Positions 50,744-58,811 of a stretch of 64,000 nucleotides of DNA are shown here, piece after piece. The position numbers and the translations under genes are program-made. Under the pieces are notes generated by a model. It worked only from the letters and a program-made list of their open reading frames with translations. It searched no databases and was not told where the DNA came from. How positions within the stretch are numbered: the first letter of the stretch is position 1; every line of letters starts with the position of its first letter. The DNA comes from Legionella_C dresdenensis (lineage in GTDB: Bacteria > Pseudomonadota > Gammaproteobacteria > Legionellales > Legionellaceae), in assembly GCF_042649825.1 (NCBI RefSeq), contig NZ_JBHSAB010000004.1, positions 190,602-254,601 of the forward strand, given 5' to 3'.

Positions 50744-52732
50744 TTAAAGTGTATTGAAAGCGTTTAAAATAGCGTCAACCGTGATGCCCAAATCTTCATA
50801 GGCCTGAGACGCAGGCGCTGATACGCCAAAGCGCTCCAGGCCAATTACCGCGCCATCCAGGCCGGTAAAGCGATACCAGTAACCGCTGGCTGCGGCTTCA
50901 ATAGCGATTCGTTTGCGCACCTGATCAGGCAGGACTTGCTCGCGGTAAGCGCTATCCTGAGCAAGGAAACGTTCACAGCAGGGCATGGAAACAACCCGGA
51001 TTTGCTTCCCGGCGGCAGTTAATTTTTCTGCAGCTGTGAGCGCTAACTGAACCTCGGAACCAGTCGCTAACAGAATTGCATCAGGCGTGCCCTGGCAGTC
51101 GCGGATAATATATCCGCCTTTGTTAATCAGACTGACGCTGGTGTCATTATGCGGCAGGGCAGGCAGATTCTGGCGTGATAATAACATACAGGATGGGCCC
51201 CGTTGTTCAATAGCCTGTTGCCAGGCAACCGCAGTCTCAACCAGATCAGCCGGTCGCCAGACGTGCGTGCCTGGTGTCAGGCGCAGCATGGCGGCATGCT
51301 CAACCGGCTGATGAGTCGGGCCATCTTCGCCAAGCCCGATTGAATCATGAGTCAGTACATAAATAACGCGTTGCCGCATCAGCGCGCTTAGGCGGATAGC
51401 ATTGCGGGCATAGTCGCTGAATACCAGGAATGTGCCGCCATAGGGAATAAAACCGCCATGCAAGGCCAGGCCGTTCATGATCGCCGCCATGGCGAATTCG
51501 CGGACGCCGTAAAAAAGGTAGTTACCGCTGAAATCATCCGCTGTAATGGCTTTACTGCCTGACCAGTCGGTATTGTTTGAGCCGGTCAAATCCGCTGAGC
51601 CGCCTAACAGTTCAGGCAGGACTTTGGCAAAGCGTTCCAGACAGTATTGAGAGCTTTTGCGGGTTGCCAGGGCTTTGGTTTGCGTGCGGCAGTGATCGAT
51701 AAACTCAGCGCTGACAGTATCCCAGCTATCCGGTAAATCGCCATTAATTCGTCTTAAAAATTCTTCATATTGTGCGGGATGTTTTTGCTGATATTGTTCG
51801 CATAAATCCAGCCATTGGTTTTCGTTATGCCGGCCTTGTTCGTTATGGTCCCAGGCGGCATAGATAGTATCAGGAACAAAAAAAGGTTCTTCATGCGGCC
51901 AATTTAATTGTTTGCGTACATAATTGACGCCTTCTGCGCCTAAAGGCGCTCCGTGCGATTTTTCACTGCCGGCAACGGATGAACAATAGCCAATGATCGT
52001 TTTGCAGATAATCAGGCTAGGCTTGGCTGTTTCGGCTTGCGCCTGCTCGATTGCAGCAGCAATGGCGGCCGAATCATGGCCGTCAATAGGACCAATAACA
52101 TGCCAATTATAAGCTTTAAAACGGGCGGATGTGTCATCATTAAACCAGCCGCCCACTTTACCATCAATTGAAATGCCGTTATCATCATAAAAAGCAATGA
52201 GTTTACCCAAGCCTAATGTGCCTGCTAATGAGCACGCCTCATGTGAGATTCCTTCCATCAGGCAGCCGTCGCCGACAAAGGCGTAAGTAAAATGATCGAT
52301 GATGTTTAAGTCGGTGTGATTAAATTGTTGTGCTAACAACTTTTCAGCGATAGCCATCCCGACCGCGTTTGCAAGGCCCTGGCCAAGCGGACCAGTGGTG
52401 GTTTCAACACCAGGAGTTTCATCATACTCAGGATGACCAGGCGTTTTTGAATGCAGTTGACGGAAATTTTTAAGGTCATTAACAGAGAGCTTGTAACCGG
52501 TTAAATGCAGAAGAGAATACAACAGCATGGAGCCGTGACCATTAGACAGCACAAAGCGATCACGATTGAACCAAAAGGGATTGCCAGGATTATGTTTCAT
52601 GAATTTCTGCCATAGCACAGCGGCAATGTCTGCCATGCCTAATGGCATTCCGGGATGACCGGATTGGGCTTTTTCTACGGCGTCTATACTCAGGACCCGG
52701 ATAGCATTAGCTAAATCTTTAGAAAAATTCAT
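50744..52732 (-). CDS. tkt: Tkt, transketolase
   Basis: Transketolase links the pentose phosphate pathway with glycolysis. It has SGHPGMPLGMADIA near the N-terminus, the thiamine-diphosphate motif GDGCLMEGISHEACSLAGTL, HDSIGLGEDGPTHQPVEH and LATGSEVQLA. I chose ATG 52732 (MNFSKDLANAIRVLS), giving 662 aa, because the longer frame from GTG 52753 adds an unlikely charged leader. It is first in the four-gene cluster. Confidence 0.96.
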   Translation of the reverse strand: MNFSKDLANAIRVLSIDAVEKAQSGHPGMPLGMADIAAVLWQKFMKHNPGNPFWFNRDRFVLSNGHGSMLLYSLLHLTGYKLSVNDLKNFRQLHSKTPGHPEYDETPGVETTTGPLGQGLANAVGMAIAEKLLAQQFNHTDLNIIDHFTYAFVGDGCLMEGISHEACSLAGTLGLGKLIAFYDDNGISIDGKVGGWFNDDTSARFKAYNWHVIGPIDGHDSAAIAAAIEQAQAETAKPSLIICKTIIGYCSSVAGSEKSHGAPLGAEGVNYVRKQLNWPHEEPFFVPDTIYAAWDHNEQGRHNENQWLDLCEQYQQKHPAQYEEFLRRINGDLPDSWDTVSAEFIDHCRTQTKALATRKSSQYCLERFAKVLPELLGGSADLTGSNNTDWSGSKAITADDFSGNYLFYGVREFAMAAIMNGLALHGGFIPYGGTFLVFSDYARNAIRLSALMRQRVIYVLTHDSIGLGEDGPTHQPVEHAAMLRLTPGTHVWRPADLVETAVAWQQAIEQRGPSCMLLSRQNLPALPHNDTSVSLINKGGYIIRDCQGTPDAILLATGSEVQLALTAAEKLTAAGKQIRVVSMPCCERFLAQDSAYREQVLPDQVRKRIAIEAAASGYWYRFTGLDGAVIGLERFGVSAPASQAYEDLGITVDAILNAFNTL

Positions 52733-52914
52733 GTCTTCTCTTCTTACAATCACAAAGGCGCTATTGTCGCTCAGATAGGGCGATTCAGCAAGTTAGCTGT
52801 TTATAGTGATTTAATTATCGGCATTATTGGGAAAATATGTGTGGTGTTGTTTGACATTTTACTTTTTGTTTAAATTTTGTTATTTTTTCTTTTTAATATT
52901 CAGGAGGAGGGCTT

Positions 52915-54342
52915 ATGACCGCGTTGAGACAACAGTTAGAACAAGTTGTAACCCTGGATTTGGTGAAAGGATTCTGGGAAAAACCCAACAAAAAATTTGT
53001 GGATCTCGTTCAAGAGCATTGTAAAAACGAGGAGCAGCAGATCGTTTTGAATCGTACTATAGCCGTTCAGCTGCCCTTGTTATTAATGCAATATAGCGTC
53101 ATTAAAAAACAGCTCAATGAAAACTATAAATTAACGGAAGCTCTTGCTAAAGATCAATTTATAAGCCAGCTGACTTCGGCGTTAATGATGGCTGAACTAT
53201 TGGAATATATCTATTCCTACTGCGTGAACGTTGAATGTGAAGCGGATACTATGCGGCAAGATCAGGAGATTTTTTGGCGTTTGCTGCAACAACACGAAAT
53301 TAAATATCAACAACTGTATCGTGCTAAATTTGAAGGCCGCAGCACCCAAAGCAGTTTGCTCTTTAATGGCATATTTTCCAAATATGTCGGTGAAACAACG
53401 GGAGATACAAACTGGTTACGGCTAATCGGGTTACGGTTTAAACGCATACTTAATGCCATTGTTCCTTTGGTAATGGAAGCCGAGCGTTATCGCGCTATTG
53501 TTAAGGCGCTTGATAGAGTGACTAATCCGGTTATTGCCTATATTGGCTGGGTCTTTTTTGCGCCAAGGCTTGCCAATAGCCTTTTTCTCCTGGGCAAGCA
53601 TACCATACCTGGAACCTGGATGAGCGAGACCGAGAAGAAATTAGGTGTCGGAACCCGTTTGCAGATACAAATGCAATTTCGCTGGTTTGAATTGGGCAAT
53701 GATAGCGTCTGGTTTATTGCCGGCGTATTGAATTGCTTTGTCTGGCTGGGGCCGCACGTTTATATTGGTGTGTTGATCAATGCAGTTTTGTATGGCTACG
53801 ACATGCTATTAGCCAGCATTCGAGCAGGCATTGAATATATGCGTCTTCAGAAAATGCTTACGCAATATAGAGAAATTGTTGTCGATATAAAGCGTCTGTT
53901 AAAAGAGGCGCCTGATGAAGAAACAAAAAAGAAATTAAAAGCTGAAAAGGCTGAAGTGAAACAGTTTATGGCTCTTCTCGAAGAACGCGAATATCATGAA
54001 TTAAAAAAAATGATGGTTGGCGTGGTCAATACCTCCGTGTTATTGGTTGCCATTATCTTATGCCTGCCTTCAGTGGCAGTTTCTCCCTGGATTGGATTGG
54101 TCGGTGCAATACTATTGCTAACCAGCACGATCACAGCTTGTATTATTTCAAAAGCGCTTAACCGAAAAAACAAGGCTTATGAGCTTTGCGATGAGCTGAA
54201 AAAAGACATCGAGGTACCAGATTTTGCGCCGATAGCAGTAGCTCTGTCGCCAAAACTATCGCCTTTGCGATTGTCGCTACCAGCGCTTCCGGAAGAGCCC
54301 CCATATGATACAGAGGGCATTAGAAATTCTCCGCGCCGCTAA
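52915..54342 (+). CDS. Coiled-coil membrane protein of unknown function (paralogue of the gene at 21.3-23.4 kb)
   Basis: A 475-aa protein, not recognised. Hydrophobic segments lie at about 200-225, 255-300 and two close together at 365-415 (TSVLLVAIILCLPSVAVSPW, continuing IGLVGAILLLTSTITACII). Between them is a charged coiled coil (310-360, KEAPDEETKKKLKAEKAEVK). AYIGWVFFAPRLANSLFLLG and the following span match the corresponding stretch of the 674-aa protein in position and pattern. CAGGAGGAGGG is a strong ribosome site. A perfect TTGACA lies at 52851-52856, but the -10 is weak. The tail is Pro/Ser-rich. No signal peptide. Confidence 0.55.
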   Translation: MTALRQQLEQVVTLDLVKGFWEKPNKKFVDLVQEHCKNEEQQIVLNRTIAVQLPLLLMQYSVIKKQLNENYKLTEALAKDQFISQLTSALMMAELLEYIYSYCVNVECEADTMRQDQEIFWRLLQQHEIKYQQLYRAKFEGRSTQSSLLFNGIFSKYVGETTGDTNWLRLIGLRFKRILNAIVPLVMEAERYRAIVKALDRVTNPVIAYIGWVFFAPRLANSLFLLGKHTIPGTWMSETEKKLGVGTRLQIQMQFRWFELGNDSVWFIAGVLNCFVWLGPHVYIGVLINAVLYGYDMLLASIRAGIEYMRLQKMLTQYREIVVDIKRLLKEAPDEETKKKLKAEKAEVKQFMALLEEREYHELKKMMVGVVNTSVLLVAIILCLPSVAVSPWIGLVGAILLLTSTITACIISKALNRKNKAYELCDELKKDIEVPDFAPIAVALSPKLSPLRLSLPALPEEPPYDTEGIRNSPRR

Positions 54343-54412
54343 TAACTGTAATTGAGGGCACATCCTATTCAATGCTATGCTTTATTTATTGCCGTAAATT
54401 TAAAGGATAGCT

Positions 54413-56425
54413 ATGTTAACCAATCAATTACCCCAATTTTCAATTAATCATCTCGATCTGGATACTTATCCGAAACGCCTTGAGCAATTGTTGCAGAGCA
54501 ATCTGGCTACAATAGATAAGCTGACCTCGCAACAATCATTTAACTGGGATAATTTAATGCAGCCGCTTGAGGGAATGGATGATAAGCTCGAGCGTTTTTT
54601 ATCTCCCATGACCCACTTGCATGCAGTGGTCAATTCGCCGGAGCTGCGTGCCTGTTATCAGGCTTGCCTGCCTCATCTTTCCGCCTATGATGCTGCGGTT
54701 GGTCAGAATCTGGCACTATATCAGGCGATAAAATCATTAGACCAAAGCCTGTTAAACGCGACACAGCGAAAAATTGTTGATGACAGCCTGCAGAACTTTG
54801 AGCTTTCTGGCGTTGCTTTGCCCGAGGATAAAAAGCAGCGCTTTGAAGCGATTAGTACACGCCTGTCGGAGTTATCCAATCAATTTGAAAACAACCTGCT
54901 TGATGCCGGCCAGGCCTTTAGTCTGCATATTACAGATGAAAAACGATTGGCTGGTTTGCCAGAACACGCGATAAACACCGCCCGAGAATTGGCAGAAGAA
55001 AAGAAACTGGATGGCTGGGTATTAAATCTTGAATTTCCCTGTTACATCGCAGTAGTGACCTATGCAGAGGATCGCAGTTTGCGAGAGACGTTCCACTACG
55101 CCTATTCTACTCGAGCATCCGATCAAGGCCCGAATGCCGGCGAGTTTGATAATTCTGCGATTATTGATGAAATACTGGCTCTGCGTGATGAAAAGGCGAA
55201 ATTGCTGGATTTCTCAAACTATGCAGAATTATCGCTCGCCCGAAAAATGGCCGAATCAACCGCTCAGGTAACCGGTTTTCTGACCGACTTGGCTGAGCGT
55301 GCCCACAAACAGGCAGAGCAGGAAATGGCAGAGCTGCGCAAATTTGCCAGCAGCGAATATGGTATAACCGAACTTAAACCATGGGATCTCGCTTATTTTT
55401 CAGAAAAAATGCAGCAAAAATACTATGCTATTTCTCAGGAAGATTTACGCCCCTATTTTCCATTAAATAAAGTAATGACAGGGCTGTTTACGATCATTCA
55501 TCGTTTGTATGGCATCAAACTGGAACAAGTCGACCAGATTGATACATGGCATCCTGATGTGAGTGTCTATCGCCTGGTTGATGAAGATAACCAGCTGCGC
55601 GGCTACGTGTATGTCGATTTATTTGCCCGCCAGAATAAACGAGGCGGCGCCTGGATGGACTCCTGCCAGAGCAGACTCAAACTGCCCGATGGCAACGTAC
55701 AATTACCAATAGCGACATTAACCTGCAATTTTGCCAAACCGGCAGCCAATAAAATGGCAACTCTGTCGCATGACGAAGTGTTAACCCTGTTCCATGAATT
55801 CGGCCACTGCCTGCATCATTTACTGACCCGGGTAGATTATATTGATGCCTCCGGGATCAATGGCGTCGAGTGGGACGCGGTTGAGCTGCCAAGCCAGATT
55901 TTTGAAAACTGGTGCTGGGAAAAAAGCGCGCTTGATCTGCTGACACAACACGTCGATACTGGCGAACCTTTGCCAGAGGAAATGTATCAGAAGCTGATTG
56001 CCGCTAAAAATTTCCAATCGGCCATGACTATGATGCGACAGTTGGAGTTCTCCCTGTTTGATTTCCGCATCCACCAGGAGTTCACCAACCGCCCAGGTTT
56101 CATGGCAGATATACTGGAAGAAGTGCGCAAACAGACCACAGTAGTACCCATCGCCCCCTACAACCGCTTCGCCCACAGCTTCTCCCACATCTTTGCCGGC
56201 GGCTACGCGGCAGGGTATTACAGTTATAAATGGGCCGAAGTACTATCAAGCGACGCATTCTCCCGCTTCGAAGATGAAGGCGTACTGAATCCCGAAACCG
56301 GCCGTGCATTCTTACACAGCATCCTGGAAGTAGGCAGCTCCAAAGAAGCAGCCGAAGCCTTCATAAACTTCCGAGGGCGCCCGGCAACCGTAGACGCGCT
56401 CCTGCGCCACAACGGAATAAACTAA
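54413..56425 (+). CDS. prlC: PrlC/OpdA, oligopeptidase A (M3 family)
   Basis: A zinc endopeptidase of 670 aa that degrades signal peptides and other short peptides in the cytoplasm. The zinc motif is TLFHEFGHCLHHLL (HExxH), followed by the second-helix glutamate in GVEWDAVELPSQIFENW. The C-terminal HSFSHIFAGGYAAGYYSYKW is typical. Its 5' half has the long helical M3 N-domain. Start ATG 54413 follows GGATAG weakly. Confidence 0.96.
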   Translation: MLTNQLPQFSINHLDLDTYPKRLEQLLQSNLATIDKLTSQQSFNWDNLMQPLEGMDDKLERFLSPMTHLHAVVNSPELRACYQACLPHLSAYDAAVGQNLALYQAIKSLDQSLLNATQRKIVDDSLQNFELSGVALPEDKKQRFEAISTRLSELSNQFENNLLDAGQAFSLHITDEKRLAGLPEHAINTARELAEEKKLDGWVLNLEFPCYIAVVTYAEDRSLRETFHYAYSTRASDQGPNAGEFDNSAIIDEILALRDEKAKLLDFSNYAELSLARKMAESTAQVTGFLTDLAERAHKQAEQEMAELRKFASSEYGITELKPWDLAYFSEKMQQKYYAISQEDLRPYFPLNKVMTGLFTIIHRLYGIKLEQVDQIDTWHPDVSVYRLVDEDNQLRGYVYVDLFARQNKRGGAWMDSCQSRLKLPDGNVQLPIATLTCNFAKPAANKMATLSHDEVLTLFHEFGHCLHHLLTRVDYIDASGINGVEWDAVELPSQIFENWCWEKSALDLLTQHVDTGEPLPEEMYQKLIAAKNFQSAMTMMRQLEFSLFDFRIHQEFTNRPGFMADILEEVRKQTTVVPIAPYNRFAHSFSHIFAGGYAAGYYSYKWAEVLSSDAFSRFEDEGVLNPETGRAFLHSILEVGSSKEAAEAFINFRGRPATVDALLRHNGIN

Positions 56426-56439
56426 CCGTCCAACAATCT

Positions 56440-56464
56440 GCCTTCTCCCGTACCGGGAGAAGGC
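56440..56464. terminator. GC-rich hairpin after prlC
   Basis: A perfect 11-bp stem GCCTTCTCCCG / CGGGAGAAGGC with loop TAC lies 14 nt after the prlC stop. It has no U-run. This stem is also of a common dispersed-repeat type, so it may be either. Confidence 0.5.
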
Positions 56465-56528
56465 GCCCGTACAGCGGAAGAAGGAAAACATTTTCACTAC
56501 CTTCAGTATAATTCCAATATTTTTATGC

Positions 56529-56534
56529 TATAAT
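56529..56534 (+). promoter_or_regulatory. Probable -10 box of ssrA
   Basis: A perfect TATAAT ends 18 nt before the first base of the tmRNA. Another TATAAT lies at 56507-56512. No good -35 is visible for either. Confidence 0.45.
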
Positions 56535-56552
56535 CAAAATGACCACCAAATT

Positions 56553-56940
56553 GGGGGCGACCTGGCTTCGACGCGGGTTGCGAAACCTGAGGGGCATGCC
56601 GAGAATGAGATCTCTCGTTAATAAGACTCAAGTAAATATAAATGCAAACGAAGAAAACTTTGCAGGTGCAATTGCTGCGTAAGCAGTGAAAGCCCAACGT
56701 GTGCTGCCATAAAACCAGCGCCCCGTTGACCGAGCCCGCTTATCGGTATCGAATCAACGGTCATAAGAGATAAGCTAGCAACCCGATGTGTCTCGCATCA
56801 GGAAGCAAAATTCAGAGACTCGCTGCGTTTAATCCTGTTTGTCGGAGGAACCGCAGTCAAACTCAAATGACAAAACTAAGCATGTAGAACCAACGGCAGA
56901 GGATTTGCGGACGCGGGTTCGATTCCCGCCGCCTCCACCA
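56553..56940 (+). ncRNA. ssrA: tmRNA (SsrA)
   Basis: tmRNA rescues stalled ribosomes and tags the unfinished peptide. The 5' end GGGGGCGACC pairs with the 3' end CGCCTCC before ACCA to close the acceptor stem. The tRNA-like 3' part has GGTTCGATTCCCGCC (T-arm). The tag reading frame runs GCA 56644 to TAA 56682 and encodes ANEENFAGAIAA after the resume alanine. This is close in style to the Legionella tag. Length 388 nt is normal for a one-piece tmRNA. A change to AT-rich DNA starts just downstream. Confidence 0.96.
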
Positions 56941-56995
56941 ATTCATTTGATCATCACCTTGAATGGAATATTTTTCGGGCCTTTCCCAATTAATG

Positions 56996-57065
56996 TAGTC
57001 CGGGTGAAACGAAGTGAAATCCGGATTCCGGTCCTGCATCTGAGTTATGCTTGTTCAATCCGGGC
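56996..57065. repeat. GTAGTCCGGGTGAAACG-type palindromic repeat
   Basis: GTAGTCCGGGTGAAACGAAG followed by TGAAATCCGGA forms an imperfect hairpin, and a trailing CAATCCGGGC extends the homology to the right. It lies between ssrA and the next gene. The style is shared by the 20.5-kb element. Confidence 0.6.
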
Positions 57066-57107
57066 AATTAGCAGAATAAATATAAAAATATTAAAATTGG
57101 AATAGCT

Positions 57108-57722
57108 ATGAATTATACCCTTTCATTAGAAAAAATAGATGAATACAAAACCCATCACTTTATTGTAAATCCAAAACAGGCAGCCTTACTTGTTATCGAA
57201 ATGCAAAATGTTTTTCGAACTGATTTAAATATAATAAGTGATAAGCAAATTAATAATGTTAAATCGATTATTGAAGCTTCTGAAAAAGCGGGAGTGGAGA
57301 TTATTTATGTTCAACATAACGATAGCTCTGAAATTTCAAAGTCCATGGTAGATTGGTGGAATGGAGACAAAATAGAATATGGTAGTGAAGGCTGGAAACT
57401 AATTGATGAATTTGATACCTCAGGAAAGACTGTTATTGATAAAAACCAATATAGCGCATTCTTTAAAACTGATTTAGATAATTTGCTTAAATTAAAGAAT
57501 ATTAAAGAGGTAATTATTATTGGTGTTATGGCAAATTGCTGCTGTGAAACAACAGCAAGAGATGCTTTTATGCATGGATACAGAGTGTTTTTTATCAATG
57601 ATGCCACTGCTACGCTAAACGAAGATTTACATCTATCTACTTTAAAAAATTTATCATTTGGATTTGCGTGCATACAAAGTACACAAGAGCTTGTCTCTCA
57701 GTTAGATCATGCTACAAAATAA
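57108..57722 (+). CDS. Isochorismatase-like cysteine hydrolase
   Basis: A 204-aa protein with the isochorismatase fold. VIIIGVMANCCCETTARDAF contains the cysteine, and DKNQYSAFFKTDLD the lysine. The first motif reads LLVIEMQNVF, with Glu-31 where the catalytic Asp of DMQ normally stands, so activity may be altered. The family includes isochorismatases, nicotinamidases and N-carbamoylsarcosine amidases; the substrate is not clear. It is very AT-rich. The substrate-binding-protein gene starts 24 nt downstream, with a histidine kinase after that, so the three probably form one operon. Confidence 0.8.
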   Translation: MNYTLSLEKIDEYKTHHFIVNPKQAALLVIEMQNVFRTDLNIISDKQINNVKSIIEASEKAGVEIIYVQHNDSSEISKSMVDWWNGDKIEYGSEGWKLIDEFDTSGKTVIDKNQYSAFFKTDLDNLLKLKNIKEVIIIGVMANCCCETTARDAFMHGYRVFFINDATATLNEDLHLSTLKNLSFGFACIQSTQELVSQLDHATK

Positions 57723-57746
57723 AAAAATTATCAAATAAGATGTAAT

Positions 57747-58808
57747 ATGAAGAAATTATTAATATTATTTATTGCTATTTCATTAGCAAATTATTTACAA
57801 GCCTCCCAACGGCGTGATTTAGGCTCCCAAAAAACGGTCAATGTAATAGCCTTTTATGGTTTTTTAGAGGATCCTGAAATTAAAGAGGCCGTTGAGAAAC
57901 AATGCAATGTAAAGTTTTTTCATGATTCTTATTATACAAATGCAGAATTTCTCCATACTTTTTATAAGCAGAGAAATTACTATGATATAATGATTTTTAG
58001 CAATATGGTATATGGAAGCATAAAAAACCAACTTCCCAATATAGAAAGTAGTAATCTTTGGAAATCATCTAATGACTATTATCCATATTTTAAAAAATAT
58101 TATCTAACACATAATTATTCACATAATACCGCTTTTTTTACACATGCCATAGTAGGATTTATGTACAATCCTGAGTTAATTCATATCAGGAACGATGAAA
58201 AAATGAGTGATATTTTTAAAGATGCTAAAGATAACAATGTAATTTTAGTTGATGATGCAGGTGAGATTGGAAATTTATTAACAATTGGATTCAGTGATGA
58301 TCAGAATATTCAAAAAAATATGGACGGCACCGTTTCATTAACTTATAAAAATTTAAAACGTATGACGCAAAATTCTAAAATATATATTACGAGCGATTTT
58401 AATAAAATTTATGATAGTAAAAATTTTGCACTTAGCTATATTTGGTCTGGTGATGCACTGTTATACATAAAAAAATCTGGGAAGCCCTATAAATTTGTCA
58501 TTCCATCTAATGCTAGTTCAATTTGCACAGATCTAATCGTCCAAATGAAAGATACTTCGGAGGCTAGTTGCGTTGCAAATGTATTACAAAATCAATCTAC
58601 ATTAAAACATTTTGAAAAATCGACATATTATTTCTCTCCATATTTTAAAAACCATATAGATGATAAATCCTATATTAAGTTATATGAAAAAACGAAAAAA
58701 ACTCTTTCTCAATTACGTATGATTCAACCAGTGGAAAATTTTGATAAAGATTATAATGACAATTGGAATAAAATTAAGCTTCAAATTAGCAAAGATAATT
58801 CTAATTAA
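57747..58808 (+). CDS. Periplasmic substrate-binding protein, polyamine (PotD)-like, next to a histidine kinase
   Basis: A 353-aa product with signal peptide MKKLLILFIAISLANYLQAS. The mature start VNVIAFYGFLEDPEIKEAVE, then VKFFHDSYYTNAEFL and YDIMIFSNMVYGSI, follows the plan of PotD/PotF-type binding proteins (vynWsdYi.p..., v.yd.y.sne..., YDvvvps). It is diverged and the ligand residues cannot be judged. No ABC permease or ATPase follows. Instead a sensor kinase starts 3 nt later, so the likely role is sensing rather than import. That is inference from the context. Confidence 0.6.
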   Translation: MKKLLILFIAISLANYLQASQRRDLGSQKTVNVIAFYGFLEDPEIKEAVEKQCNVKFFHDSYYTNAEFLHTFYKQRNYYDIMIFSNMVYGSIKNQLPNIESSNLWKSSNDYYPYFKKYYLTHNYSHNTAFFTHAIVGFMYNPELIHIRNDEKMSDIFKDAKDNNVILVDDAGEIGNLLTIGFSDDQNIQKNMDGTVSLTYKNLKRMTQNSKIYITSDFNKIYDSKNFALSYIWSGDALLYIKKSGKPYKFVIPSNASSICTDLIVQMKDTSEASCVANVLQNQSTLKHFEKSTYYFSPYFKNHIDDKSYIKLYEKTKKTLSQLRMIQPVENFDKDYNDNWNKIKLQISKDNSN

Positions 58809-58811
58809 TTT

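Noticed and set aside
56839..57105. Plus-strand open frame of 88 codons over the end of ssrA
   Set aside because: Most of it lies inside the tmRNA gene and it runs into the downstream repeat; not a protein gene.
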